Below the pieces are notes generated by a model, which was not told the DNA's origin, searched no databases, and saw nothing but the letters and a program-made list of their open reading frames with translations. From an uncultured Bacteroidota bacterium (GTDB taxonomy: Bacteria > Bacteroidota > Bacteroidia > Flavobacteriales > Flavobacteriaceae), in NCBI GenBank assembly GCA_902526165.1, contig CABZKA010000010.1:1-57221 (forward strand): a DNA stretch of 57,221 bases, written 5' to 3'. Every line of letters starts with the position of its first letter. Position 1 is the stretch's first letter. This document shows, one piece after another, positions 26,730 to 35,229 of the stretch. Made by a program: the position numbers and the translations under genes.

Positions 26730-27632
26730 ATGCTAAAGATTGCTTTCGACAAATCATATAGACATCCTTTGGATGAAAAGCACCGATTTCCAATGATTAA
26801 ATATGAACTTATCCCTGAACAATTGATCAGAGAAAGTACTTGCAACGACAGTAACTTTTTCATTCCTGGTTGCATTGAAGATAAAAATGTATTAACTACA
26901 CACGATGAAACTTACTACAGAAAGCTATGTGATTTGAAATTAACCCCCAAAGAAACTAGACCAATTGGATTTCCAATGAGTAAATCACTAACTATCAGAG
27001 AAAAACTTATTTCACAGGGCACTATTGAATGTGTTTCTTATTCATTAAAAAATGGAGTTTCAATGAATATCGCAGGAGGTACTCACCACGCATTTCGTGA
27101 TAGAGCTGAGGCTTTTTGTATGTTAAATGATCAGGCAATTGGGGCAAATTTTCTACTAGAGAATAACTTGGCATCAAAAATACTAATTATAGACTTGGAT
27201 GTTCACCAAGGAAACGGAACCGCTTCAATTTTCAATCTTGATAATCGTGTTTTTACAATCTCATTTCACGGTAAAAAAAACTACCCTTTCCATAAAGAGA
27301 AAAGCGACCTTGATGTTGAGTTTGATGATGATACAGGAGACATAGAATATTTAAAAAGAATGGATGCAGTAATTCCTAATATTATTGATGAATTTCAGCC
27401 AAACTTTATTTTTTATTTGTCTGGTGTTGACATTTTAGAAAATGATCGATTGGGAAGATTAGGAGTTTCAATAGATGGATGTAAAAAAAGAGATGAAATC
27501 ATTCTTAATTTATGTAAAAGAAATAATATTCCATTGCAAATAAGTATGGGCGGTGGATATTCTCATGATTTGAAAAATATAATTGAAGCCCATTCCAATA
27601 CATTTAGACTGGCACAAGAAATATACTTCTGA
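26730..27632 (+). CDS. Histone deacetylase-like amidohydrolase (HDAC/AcuC family)
   Basis: 300-aa zinc-dependent deacetylase of the HDAC/AcuC/AphA superfamily. Visible active-site features: GGTHHA (His119, His120), zinc ligands Asp157 and His159 in IIDLDVHQGNGT, third ligand Asp234 in YLSGVD, and the transition-state Tyr277 in MGGGYSHD. Bacterial members deacetylate acetyl-lysine (AcuC on acetyl-CoA synthetase), polyamines or small amides; which applies here cannot be read. Cytosolic. It begins 12 bases from a divergent gene. A -7-like promoter element lies after it, so the next operon is probably separate. Confidence 0.85.
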   Translation: MLKIAFDKSYRHPLDEKHRFPMIKYELIPEQLIRESTCNDSNFFIPGCIEDKNVLTTHDETYYRKLCDLKLTPKETRPIGFPMSKSLTIREKLISQGTIECVSYSLKNGVSMNIAGGTHHAFRDRAEAFCMLNDQAIGANFLLENNLASKILIIDLDVHQGNGTASIFNLDNRVFTISFHGKKNYPFHKEKSDLDVEFDDDTGDIEYLKRMDAVIPNIIDEFQPNFIFYLSGVDILENDRLGRLGVSIDGCKKRDEIILNLCKRNNIPLQISMGGGYSHDLKNIIEAHSNTFRLAQEIYF

Positions 27633-27647
27633 TGGTCTAAATATTAG

Positions 27648-27655
27648 TAAATTTG
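27648..27655 (+). promoter_or_regulatory. Candidate -7 element for the oligopeptidase operon
   Basis: TAAATTTG matches TAnnTTTG exactly and lies 52 bases before the ATG at 27708, in the only sizeable gap (75 bases) upstream of an eight-gene same-strand run. A matching -33 TTG is not evident at the expected distance, so support is partial. Confidence 0.4.
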
Positions 27656-27707
27656 TTAAATTCAATAAAACTAGAAACACACTCTGGTATTTTTTAAAAT
27701 ATGTACA

Positions 27708-29816
27708 ATGAAAAAATTAACCCTAATACTATCAATAATTTTATTAACCTCTTGTAATATGAAGATAGAACCCCCAAAAGCAGAAAAAATACCATTTAAA
27801 CATGAAATTCATGGGGACGTGAGAATTGACAATTATTACTGGTTAAACGATAGAGACAATGATAAGGTTATTGATTATTTAAATAATGAAAATTCATACA
27901 CAGATAAAATTTTAAAACCTACACAAAAACTGCAAGATGAGTTATTTCAAGAAATGAAAAGTAGGATTAAAGAAGATGATACTTCCGTACCCTACTATTT
28001 TAATGAATATTGGTACATGAGAAAATATGAAAAAGGTAAAGATTATCCGGTCTATTTAAGAAAACACAAGAGTCTCGATGCGGATGAAGAATTACTAGTT
28101 GATGTGAATGAGCTTGCTAAAGGCTACAGTTATTTTCAACTTAGAGGGATTTCAATCAGTCCTGATAATAAGAAAATGGCATATGCAGTTGATACCCTAT
28201 CTCGAAGAATTTATACAATTAAAATTAAGAATTTAGAAACTGGTGAGATGTATAATGAACAAATCAAAAATACTACAGGCGGTTCAACTTGGGCAAATGA
28301 TAATAAAACACTTTTCTATTCATCTAGGGAAGATGTAACTCTAAGAGTAAATAAAGTACATAAACACAAACTAGGTTCTGATATTAGTATGGATGAGTTA
28401 GTTTATGAAGAAAAGGACAAAGAGTTCAGTACGGGAGTATATAAAACAAAATCGAATAAATTTTTAGTTATTGGGTCTGGCAGTACTTTAACTAGTGAAG
28501 TCCGATATATAGATGCTGATAATCCAAGTATGGAACCTAAACTGTTTTTAAGAAGAGTTGAGGGTCATGAGTACTCAATTGATCATTACAAAAATGATTT
28601 TTATATAAAAACAAATGTTAATGACGCTTATAACTTTAAAATTATGAAGACAAGCACATCTAATACAAAGCTCTCTGCCTGGAAAGATTTAGTTAAGCAT
28701 AGAGAAAATGTTTTAATTGAGGATATGGAAATTTTTGATGATTACTTTGTGATTGTTGAAAGAAATGACGGATTAATGAAGATCAATATAAAGTCTTGGA
28801 GCGGTAAAAAAGATTATTATTTACCATTAGAAAGTGAAACATATGATTTAAGTCTTTCGACTAATCTTGATTTTTCATCCAAACTTCTTAGATACAACTA
28901 CACTTCCTTCACCACACCATCATCAGTCATAGAGTTTGACATGAATACAATGAAAAAGAACGTTCTAAAAAAGACCGAAGTGATGGATGAAACTTTTAAT
29001 GAGTCAGACTATGTATCTGAAAGAATCTTTGCAGAATCACATGATGGAGTTAAGATACCAATTTCTATTGTTAGACATATTGATACAGAATATAATGAAA
29101 GTACACCTCTACTGCTTTATGGCTATGGTTCATATGGAATAACAAATGATCCAAGATTTTCATCAACTAGATTGAGTCTTTTAAATAGAGGGTTTGTTTA
29201 TGCAACCGCTCACATAAGAGGAAGCGAATATTTTGGTAGAAAATGGTATGAGGACGGAAAATTATTTAAGAAAAAAAATACTTTTTTAGATTTCGTAGCA
29301 AGTGCTAAACATCTCATAGATATTAATTATACATCATCTGATCATATATATGCAATGGGTGGTTCAGCAGGTGGACTTTTAATGGGTGCAGTTTTAAATT
29401 TGGAACCAACATTATTCAACGGGGTTATTTCAGCAGTACCTTTTGTTGATGTAATGACTACTATGTTGGATGAGACCATCCCACTTACAACTTTAGAGTA
29501 TGATGAATGGGGAAATCCTAACGAAAAAGATTACTATGATTACATGAGATCTTATTCACCTTATGACAACTTGCAGAATACAGACTATACAAACATACTT
29601 GTAACAACTGGACTTCATGACTCTCAAGTACAATATTTTGAACCTGCAAAATGGGTTGCAAAACTCAGAGATTTTAATACGTCAGATAATAAAATTTTAC
29701 TTCAAACAAATATGGATACTGGGCATGGTGGAGCTTCAGGTAGATTTGAATCGCTGAAAGAAATAGCACTAGATTATGCTTTTTTCATTGGTCTAGAAAA
29801 GAAATCAATTAAATAA
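27708..29816 (+). CDS. ptrB: Oligopeptidase B (S9A family serine peptidase), lipoprotein
   Basis: 702-aa prolyl-oligopeptidase family enzyme of the oligopeptidase B type, cutting short peptides after basic residues. The N-terminal half is the beta-propeller that gates access (HGDVRIDNYYWLNDR start). The C-terminal alpha/beta-hydrolase domain has Ser553 in MGGSAGGLL, Asp638 in GLHDSQVQY and His673 in MDTGHGG. The sequence begins with a lipobox (LLTSC, Cys16), so it is probably membrane-anchored, unlike the cytosolic E. coli enzyme. It is first in a tight run with an MlrC-like lipoprotein 8 bases downstream, suggesting a shared role in peptide breakdown. Confidence 0.88.
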   Translation: MKKLTLILSIILLTSCNMKIEPPKAEKIPFKHEIHGDVRIDNYYWLNDRDNDKVIDYLNNENSYTDKILKPTQKLQDELFQEMKSRIKEDDTSVPYYFNEYWYMRKYEKGKDYPVYLRKHKSLDADEELLVDVNELAKGYSYFQLRGISISPDNKKMAYAVDTLSRRIYTIKIKNLETGEMYNEQIKNTTGGSTWANDNKTLFYSSREDVTLRVNKVHKHKLGSDISMDELVYEEKDKEFSTGVYKTKSNKFLVIGSGSTLTSEVRYIDADNPSMEPKLFLRRVEGHEYSIDHYKNDFYIKTNVNDAYNFKIMKTSTSNTKLSAWKDLVKHRENVLIEDMEIFDDYFVIVERNDGLMKINIKSWSGKKDYYLPLESETYDLSLSTNLDFSSKLLRYNYTSFTTPSSVIEFDMNTMKKNVLKKTEVMDETFNESDYVSERIFAESHDGVKIPISIVRHIDTEYNESTPLLLYGYGSYGITNDPRFSSTRLSLLNRGFVYATAHIRGSEYFGRKWYEDGKLFKKKNTFLDFVASAKHLIDINYTSSDHIYAMGGSAGGLLMGAVLNLEPTLFNGVISAVPFVDVMTTMLDETIPLTTLEYDEWGNPNEKDYYDYMRSYSPYDNLQNTDYTNILVTTGLHDSQVQYFEPAKWVAKLRDFNTSDNKILLQTNMDTGHGGASGRFESLKEIALDYAFFIGLEKKSIK

Positions 29817-29824
29817 AATTAAGC

Positions 29825-31366
29825 TTGAAAAAAATTTTAATACTATTTCTAATTTTCATTTCATGTAAAAATGAAAATATAAAACCTAGAATTGGTATCG
29901 CTGGAATTTGGATTGAAGCCAGTACTTTTTCACCTATAAACTCAACTGAAAAAAACTTTAACATAAAGTATAGTTCAAATATTTTTTCAAATTATTCTTT
30001 CTTTGATCAGAGCTATATAGAGAAAGCTGATTGGTTTCCAAGTATGACGGCAAGAGCACTTCCTGGTGGTGTTGTGACTAAGTCAGCTTATGAATCTATG
30101 GTATTGCAAATTTTACAGATCACCCAACAAACCCTTCCTCTTGATGGATTAATTCTAGATTTACATGGTGCAATGAATGTTGAAGGTATGGACGACCCTG
30201 AAGGTGATTTTGTGGAGAGAATAAGGAATGTTGTTGGTGAAAAAACAATTATTTCAACTACCATGGATTTACATGGTAATGTTTCCTATGACCTTATAAA
30301 AAATACAGACTTAATAACTTGTTACAGAATGGCACCACATGAGGATGCTATGGAATCTAAAAAAAGATCATTTGATAATTTGATTGAAAGAATTCAAAAT
30401 GGTAAAGGGAAACCGAAATATAAAGCTTGGTCAGATATTCCAATTCTTCTTCCAGGCGAAAAAACTAGTACTCGAGTTGAACCTGGAAAATCATTATATG
30501 GTAAAATTGAAAAGCTGGAAGATAAAAAAGGTGTGATTGATATTGGTATATGGACTGGGTACGCCTGGGGTGATAAGCCTAGAAACCGAGCAGCAGTAGT
30601 TGCTATTGGAGATAACAAAAAAAATGTTATTGGAATTACAGAGGAAATAGCTAATTATTTCTGGTCAGTAAGGAATGATTTTGAGTTTGTTGCTCCTACA
30701 ACAACTCTTGAAAATAGTATAGATAAGGCAATTTTTTATTTAAATAAAAGAAAAAATAAAAAGCCTTTTATAATTAGTGACATGGGAGATAATCCAACAG
30801 CAGGTGGGTCAGGAGATGTGACTTGGACTTTAAATAAAATTTTGAAAAATGAGAAAATAAATAAGGTCAATGGACCTGAAATTATATATGCATCTATACC
30901 AGGTCCAGATCTAATAAAAAATGCTTTGAATACAAAAATTGGAGACGAAGTCACAGGATATATTGGTGCTATTCATGATGATAGATTTTCTCCTCCGATT
31001 TTATTAAAAGGAACCCTAAAATCTGTTGAGCTTGGTGACCCAAATGCGGATGCTGAAGTTGTTATTAAAGTCAATAATATAAATGTGATTGTAACAAATA
31101 GAAGAAAACCATATCATTATATTTCAGATTTTGAAAAACTTGCTTTAAATCCCAAAAATACTGATATACTAATAGTCAAAATTGGATATTTAGTTCCTGA
31201 ACTCTATGACATTCGAGGAGACTGGGTAATGGCATTAACACCTGGAGGTGTTGATCAAGATTTATTAAGGCTAGATTACAAAGAAATTTTGAGGCCAATT
31301 TTCCCTTTGGATGACAACTTTAATGATCCTGACTTAAAAGCTAAGTTGGTACCTAAATCAAATTAA
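29825..31366 (+). CDS. MlrC-like M81 family metallopeptidase, lipoprotein
   Basis: 513-aa protein of the microcystinase C/M81 (DUF1485) family, zinc peptidases first known from degradation of microcystin fragments. Motifs: EASTFSP near the start, LDLHGAMNVEG (Asp112, His114), TTMDLHGNVS (Asp148, His150), then RMAPHED. The C-terminal part contains ISDMGDNPTAGGSGD, the usual MlrC domain 2 opening. A short signal with lipobox (IFISC, Cys14) follows the TTG start. An export signal is not a typical feature of this family and fits its position directly after an exported oligopeptidase. The natural peptide or amide substrate is unknown; microcystin is not implied. Confidence 0.82.
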   Translation: MKKILILFLIFISCKNENIKPRIGIAGIWIEASTFSPINSTEKNFNIKYSSNIFSNYSFFDQSYIEKADWFPSMTARALPGGVVTKSAYESMVLQILQITQQTLPLDGLILDLHGAMNVEGMDDPEGDFVERIRNVVGEKTIISTTMDLHGNVSYDLIKNTDLITCYRMAPHEDAMESKKRSFDNLIERIQNGKGKPKYKAWSDIPILLPGEKTSTRVEPGKSLYGKIEKLEDKKGVIDIGIWTGYAWGDKPRNRAAVVAIGDNKKNVIGITEEIANYFWSVRNDFEFVAPTTTLENSIDKAIFYLNKRKNKKPFIISDMGDNPTAGGSGDVTWTLNKILKNEKINKVNGPEIIYASIPGPDLIKNALNTKIGDEVTGYIGAIHDDRFSPPILLKGTLKSVELGDPNADAEVVIKVNNINVIVTNRRKPYHYISDFEKLALNPKNTDILIVKIGYLVPELYDIRGDWVMALTPGGVDQDLLRLDYKEILRPIFPLDDNFNDPDLKAKLVPKSN

Positions 31367-31367
31367 A

Positions 31368-31781
31368 ATGGAAATTAAGCTCACACATATCGATAATTAC
31401 CACTCAAAAATTGAAAATTTGAATGGAAATTTTATTGAAATTGATAATAAAACTGACTTAGATCCCAAAGGTGTAAGTCCAATGGAATTATTATTAATGG
31501 GAGTTGCCGGGTGTAGTAGTATTGATATTATTTCTATCTTAAAAAAGCAAAAACAAAATTTTAAGGATCTTCGAATTAAAGTAAAAGGGTTTAGGGAGCA
31601 GAAGGAACTTCCTGCAGTTTTTAAAAAAATTCATGCTGATGTTTTTATAGATGGTGATGTGGATCCAAAGAAAGCAATTAAGGCAACACAGCTCTCTTTT
31701 GAAAAGTACTGCTCAGTATCCAAAACTTTAGAGGCTACAGCTGAGATCACATACAGTGTAATTGTTAATGGTAAAAGATAA
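31368..31781 (+). CDS. OsmC family peroxiredoxin-like protein
   Basis: 137-aa OsmC/Ohr superfamily protein, thiol-dependent peroxide-reducing in characterised members. The two expected cysteines are present: Cys49 in VAGCSSIDII at the start of the central helix and Cys115 in EKYCSVSKTL. Early Asp/Pro-rich segment (DPKGVSPMELLL) is typical. Length matches the family. Cytosolic. Sits 1 base after the MlrC-like gene and 4 bases before a cupin gene, in one operon. Confidence 0.85.
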   Translation: MEIKLTHIDNYHSKIENLNGNFIEIDNKTDLDPKGVSPMELLLMGVAGCSSIDIISILKKQKQNFKDLRIKVKGFREQKELPAVFKKIHADVFIDGDVDPKKAIKATQLSFEKYCSVSKTLEATAEITYSVIVNGKR

Positions 31782-31785
31782 TATT

Positions 31786-32097
31786 ATGAATTTAGATAAC
31801 TTAGATTCCAAAGAATTTTTTCCTGGCCTAAAAGGTAAATTAATCCATGGAGAAAAAATAAGTTGGGCATTTTGGGAAGTTAAGAAAGGGGCCATAGTGC
31901 CAGAACATTCCCACATACATGAACAAATAATGTATGTTTTAGATGGTGAGTTCAGATTAAGCATTGATGGGAATAGTAAGGTTTACAAGAAAAATGATTA
32001 CGTTGTAATTTCCCCAAATGTCAAACATGAGGGTGAGGCGTTGAGTAACTGCAAACTTATGGATGTTTTTAGTCCTGTTAGAGAAGACTATTTATAA
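31786..32097 (+). CDS. Small single-domain cupin protein
   Basis: 103-aa cupin (start placed at the ATG 4 bases past the OsmC stop; a TTG extension 8 codons upstream overlaps OsmC and is not needed). First cupin motif: PEHSHIHEQIMYVLDGEF, with the two His and the Glu that bind metal. Second motif: PNVKHEGEAL, with the third His. Metal-binding is therefore expected, but the substrate or partner is unknown; similar small cupins are often sensors or dioxygenase-like enzymes. Operon partner of OsmC and an unusual SDR. Confidence 0.8.
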   Translation: MNLDNLDSKEFFPGLKGKLIHGEKISWAFWEVKKGAIVPEHSHIHEQIMYVLDGEFRLSIDGNSKVYKKNDYVVISPNVKHEGEALSNCKLMDVFSPVREDYL

Positions 32098-32103
32098 AAA
32101 TTA

Positions 32104-32889
32104 ATGAAAATTTCATTACAAAATAAAAAAGCACTTATTGGTGGAAGTAGTAAAGGATTGGGTTTTGCTGTTGCTAAACAACTAGCTCTAAGTGGTGCCC
32201 ATGTTACAATAGTGTCAAGTAATGAAGCATTACTAAAAGAAAAAGTCATGAGTCTCAACAGTCAAACAAAAGTTAATCATCAATATTTGGTATGTGATTA
32301 TAATGATCATAATAGCTACTCAAAAAAAATAACTGAATATTTTCGAGATAATAAAGTTGATATTTTGATCAATAATACACAAGGACCAATAGCTGGTGAC
32401 GTCAATAGTGTAACAATTGATGATTATCAAAATGCATTTGATTTATTATTCAAAAATATTGTTTTAACCACAAATCTAGCGCTAAAAAATATGAGGAATG
32501 TTCAGTGGGGGAGAATTGTAAATATGACGTCAGTTTCAGTCAAAGAACCACTAAAGTACTTGGCGCTTTCAAACACAATTAGATCAGCTGTGACAACATG
32601 GGGGAAGACCTTATCCAATGAAGTTGCAGAATCAAATATTACCGTCAATAATATTTTGACTGGATATTTTAAAACCGAAAGACTTGAACAGCTAAACTCA
32701 GAAAAGGCGAAAAAAATGGGTATTGAAATTGATGAAGTTATTGCTAATATGAAGAGTCAGGTACCATTGAAAAGGATTGGGGAACCAGATGAATTCGGTT
32801 ACCTAGTAACCTTTCTTTGTTCTGATTACGCAAGCTATATTAATGGTGTTAATATAACAATTGATGGAGGTTTAATTAAATCATTATAA
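32104..32889 (+). CDS. SDR-superfamily protein lacking the catalytic Tyr/Lys
   Basis: 261-aa Rossmann-fold protein of the short-chain dehydrogenase/reductase family, FabG-like in outline. Cofactor loop GGSSKGLG (residues 13-20), LINNTQGP (89-95), the Ser in VNMTSVSV and the C-terminal NGVNITIDGGL are visible. In place of the Tyr-x-x-Ser-Lys active site it has LALSN (153-157), so Leu replaces Tyr and Asn replaces Lys. I recall a divergent beta-ketoacyl-reductase-like SDR group with this change. Function may be non-canonical catalysis, or a binding or regulatory role. Sits between a cupin and an ABC ATPase gene. Confidence 0.82.
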   Translation: MKISLQNKKALIGGSSKGLGFAVAKQLALSGAHVTIVSSNEALLKEKVMSLNSQTKVNHQYLVCDYNDHNSYSKKITEYFRDNKVDILINNTQGPIAGDVNSVTIDDYQNAFDLLFKNIVLTTNLALKNMRNVQWGRIVNMTSVSVKEPLKYLALSNTIRSAVTTWGKTLSNEVAESNITVNNILTGYFKTERLEQLNSEKAKKMGIEIDEVIANMKSQVPLKRIGEPDEFGYLVTFLCSDYASYINGVNITIDGGLIKSL

Positions 32890-32906
32890 ATTATAATTTT
32901 ATATAG

Positions 32907-33527
32907 ATGTTGGAAACAAAAAATTTAAGATTTAAATATGACAATAATCTTGAATTGAATTTTCCTGATATTAAAACATCTAAGGAAAATCTTTTAATAC
33001 TAGGAGCATCTGGCGTTGGTAAAACTACATTTCTACATCTTTTATCTGGACTATTAAAACCAATGAATGGTGAAATAGATTTGCTAGGAACTAAAATATC
33101 CAATTTGAAAATGAGTGAAATGGATCGGTTCAGAGGAAAAAATATTGGTATAGTATTTCAAAAACCTCATTTTATTAATTCTTTAACCGTAAAAGAAAAT
33201 TTACAATTAGCACAATATATTTCTAAAAAAAGTGATAAGAATAGAATTCAATCTTTATTAGAAAGTTTAGGAATAGAGGACAAAGCAAACAAAAAAACAC
33301 AGAATCTAAGCCAAGGTGAAAAGCAAAGAGTTTCAATAGCATTAGCAATTGTTAATTCACCCAAATTAATTTTGGCTGATGAACCAACTTCCAGCCTCGA
33401 TGATTTGAACTGTGACAAAGTAATAAATATTTTAAAAAATCAAGCCTCTAAATACAAGGCAAAATTAATCATTATTACACACGATTATAGGCTGAAAAAA
33501 CATTTTAAAAATACATTATCATTATGA
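32907..33527 (+). CDS. ABC transporter ATP-binding protein (LolD/MacB/FtsE-like)
   Basis: 206-aa ATPase of the LolD/MacB/FtsE class. Walker A GASGVGKTT (33-41), Q-loop Gln85 in VFQKPHF, signature LSQGEKQRV (134-142), Walker B LILADEPTSS (154-163) with a D-loop, and H-loop ITHDY. Its stop overlaps the permease start by 4 bases, so the two are translated together. The partner is an FtsX-type permease with a metal-rich loop, and the set is completed by a DUF3299-like protein. Function probably follows from those partners: metal handling or lipoprotein/peptide export. Confidence 0.88.
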   Translation: MLETKNLRFKYDNNLELNFPDIKTSKENLLILGASGVGKTTFLHLLSGLLKPMNGEIDLLGTKISNLKMSEMDRFRGKNIGIVFQKPHFINSLTVKENLQLAQYISKKSDKNRIQSLLESLGIEDKANKKTQNLSQGEKQRVSIALAIVNSPKLILADEPTSSLDDLNCDKVINILKNQASKYKAKLIIITHDYRLKKHFKNTLSL

Positions 33528-34801
33528 ACATTTTTAAACTAAGTTTTAAAAATATTTTTCATAAGCCTGTTGGTACTATCCTTAGTATTGTATTGTTAAC
33601 ATTAGCAGTTGGTATTATTTCAATTTTGATTCATGTCAATGCTTCAATTGAAAATCAGATGAATAATAATTTAAAAGGAATTGATATGGTTGTTGGAGCA
33701 AAGGGAAGTCCACTACAATTAATTTTATCTTCAGTTTATCACGTAGATTCTCCAACGGGAAATATTAGTTTGGCAGATGCCAACTCGATAACAAGAAATC
33801 GAATGGTAAAAAATAGTACAAAACTTTCATTCGGTGATAATTACAAAGGGTTTAAAATTGTAGGAACTGAGAAAAATTTTTTAGAATTATACAAATGTGA
33901 TGTAGAAGATGGTAGGATTTGGAAAAAAAGTTTAGAAGCTGTTGTGGGTAATAAAGTGGCTGAAATTCTAGAATTAAAAATAGGAGATGAATTTACAAGT
34001 TCTCACGGGATGGGTGATTATGGTGAATCTCATGAAGATTCAGTTTTTAAAGTTGTTGGTATATTAGAGACTTCTAACTCCGTAGCTGATCAGTTAATTC
34101 TTACATCATTAGAAAGTGTTTGGGATATTCATAAGGAACATGACCATGATGAAGAACATGACCACGACCATGATGAAGAACATGACCACGACCATGATGA
34201 AGAACATGACCACGACCATGATGAAGAACATGACCATGACCATGATGAAGATTCAAAGGAAATTACATCTATCCTAGTAAAATTTGATAGACCAATGAAT
34301 ATAATCAGTTTTCCTAGATATATAAATGAAGAAACTAATATGCAGGCTGCTGTTCCATCCTATGAAATTTCTAGACTATTTAAAATTTTTGGAATTGGAT
34401 TTGAAACGCTTACTTATTTAGCTTATTTGATAATGTTTGTTTCTGGTCTTAGTCTTTTTCTAAATTTATTAAATTCTCTAAAGGAAAGAAAATACGAAAT
34501 GGCACTAATTCGAGCAATTGGTGGAACTAAAGTTCAAACATCATTAATGTTATTCTATGAAAGTATAATTTTATGTATAATTGGTTTTGTTGGTGGTATA
34601 ATCCTCTCTCGAATAGGTATTTTAGTAACATCCAATTTATTGGAGGAAAGTTTAAATTATTCGATTTCAATACCTATTTTATTATCAAATCAAGAAATAT
34701 TACTTCTAATATTTTCAATTTCAATTGGTATTTTAGCATGTGTTATACCAGCTGTGAATGTCTACAATATGAATATATCAAAAACATTGTCTGATGAATA
34801 A
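33524..34801 (+). CDS. FtsX/MacB-type ABC permease with His-Asp repeat loop
   Basis: 425-aa inner-membrane permease of the FtsX/LolC family. One N-terminal transmembrane helix (about 17-40), a large extracytoplasmic domain (about 45-290) and three C-terminal helices (about 293-318, 343-368, 385-412) are visible. The FtsX hallmark ERKYEMALIRAIGG lies before helix 3. Inside the outer domain, residues about 203-241 form an His-Asp-Glu stretch built of tandem EEHDHDHD units. Such stretches bind zinc, nickel or copper in known metal transporters. Coupled by overlap to the ATPase before it and the DUF3299-like protein after it. A metal role is my inference from the loop. Confidence 0.85.
   Translation: MNIFKLSFKNIFHKPVGTILSIVLLTLAVGIISILIHVNASIENQMNNNLKGIDMVVGAKGSPLQLILSSVYHVDSPTGNISLADANSITRNRMVKNSTKLSFGDNYKGFKIVGTEKNFLELYKCDVEDGRIWKKSLEAVVGNKVAEILELKIGDEFTSSHGMGDYGESHEDSVFKVVGILETSNSVADQLILTSLESVWDIHKEHDHDEEHDHDHDEEHDHDHDEEHDHDHDEEHDHDHDEDSKEITSILVKFDRPMNIISFPRYINEETNMQAAVPSYEISRLFKIFGIGFETLTYLAYLIMFVSGLSLFLNLLNSLKERKYEMALIRAIGGTKVQTSLMLFYESIILCIIGFVGGIILSRIGILVTSNLLEESLNYSISIPILLSNQEILLLIFSISIGILACVIPAVNVYNMNISKTLSDE
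34151..34246 (+). repeat. Four-copy 24-base tandem repeat encoding EEHDHDHD
   Basis: Four consecutive 24-base units (34151-34174, 34175-34198, 34199-34222, 34223-34246) each encode E-E-H-D-H-D-H-D. The first three are identical and the fourth differs by one C-to-T change. A partial unit precedes at 34136-34150. In-frame repeats of this identity can gain or lose copies by slippage without breaking the gene. Confidence 0.95.
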
Positions 34802-35228
34802 ACTAATAATTTCATTTTTTGTTCTTTTTAGCTCAAGCCTTGTTTCACAAATTGATATTGATTGGATCAAGTTAAGAGATGTATATTATAAATCTGAGTA
34901 CAGAGAGGATGTAGATGGTTATTATCAAACACCCTATTTTGGAAAATCTGTTGAAGAGTTAGACAACAAAGAGGTTAGAATTACTGGTTTTATGTTGACA
35001 TTATCCCCTGATGAAGACATTTACGTGCTTTCTCAAAATCCTTATGCAGATTGTTTTTTTTGTGGATATGGTGGTCCTGAATCAGCTATTGAATTAAGGC
35101 TAAAACCAGGCCATGAATCCTTCTTGATGGATGAATTAGTTACAGTAACCGGAAGACTAGAGTTAAATAGGATTGATATTAGCAGTGGTGTATATATAAT
35201 GCATGAAGCTACAGCTATAAAAGATTAA
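34794..35228 (+). CDS. Exported DUF3299-like protein (144 aa)
   Basis: Small secreted protein with a signal peptide (about 1-18, ending SLVSQ). After YYQTPYFGKSVEEL comes VRITGFMLTLSPDEDIYVLS, then NPYADCFFCGYGGPESAIEL with a C-x-x-C pair. It ends in a beta-rich region, EVTVTGRL-like, consistent with an OB fold. This layout matches DUF3299-type proteins that accompany ABC permease/ATPase pairs in other bacteria; I recall it in a Vibrio zinc operon. The Cys pair is a plausible metal site. It overlaps the permease gene by 8 bases, so it belongs to the same system. Periplasmic. Confidence 0.7.
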   Translation: MNKLIISFFVLFSSSLVSQIDIDWIKLRDVYYKSEYREDVDGYYQTPYFGKSVEELDNKEVRITGFMLTLSPDEDIYVLSQNPYADCFFCGYGGPESAIELRLKPGHESFLMDELVTVTGRLELNRIDISSGVYIMHEATAIKD

Positions 35229-35229
35229 T

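Noticed and set aside
34151-34246. Direct repeats as a CRISPR-like array
   Set aside because: The repeats are contiguous, in frame and without spacers; they encode a His-Asp stretch within a clear permease gene.
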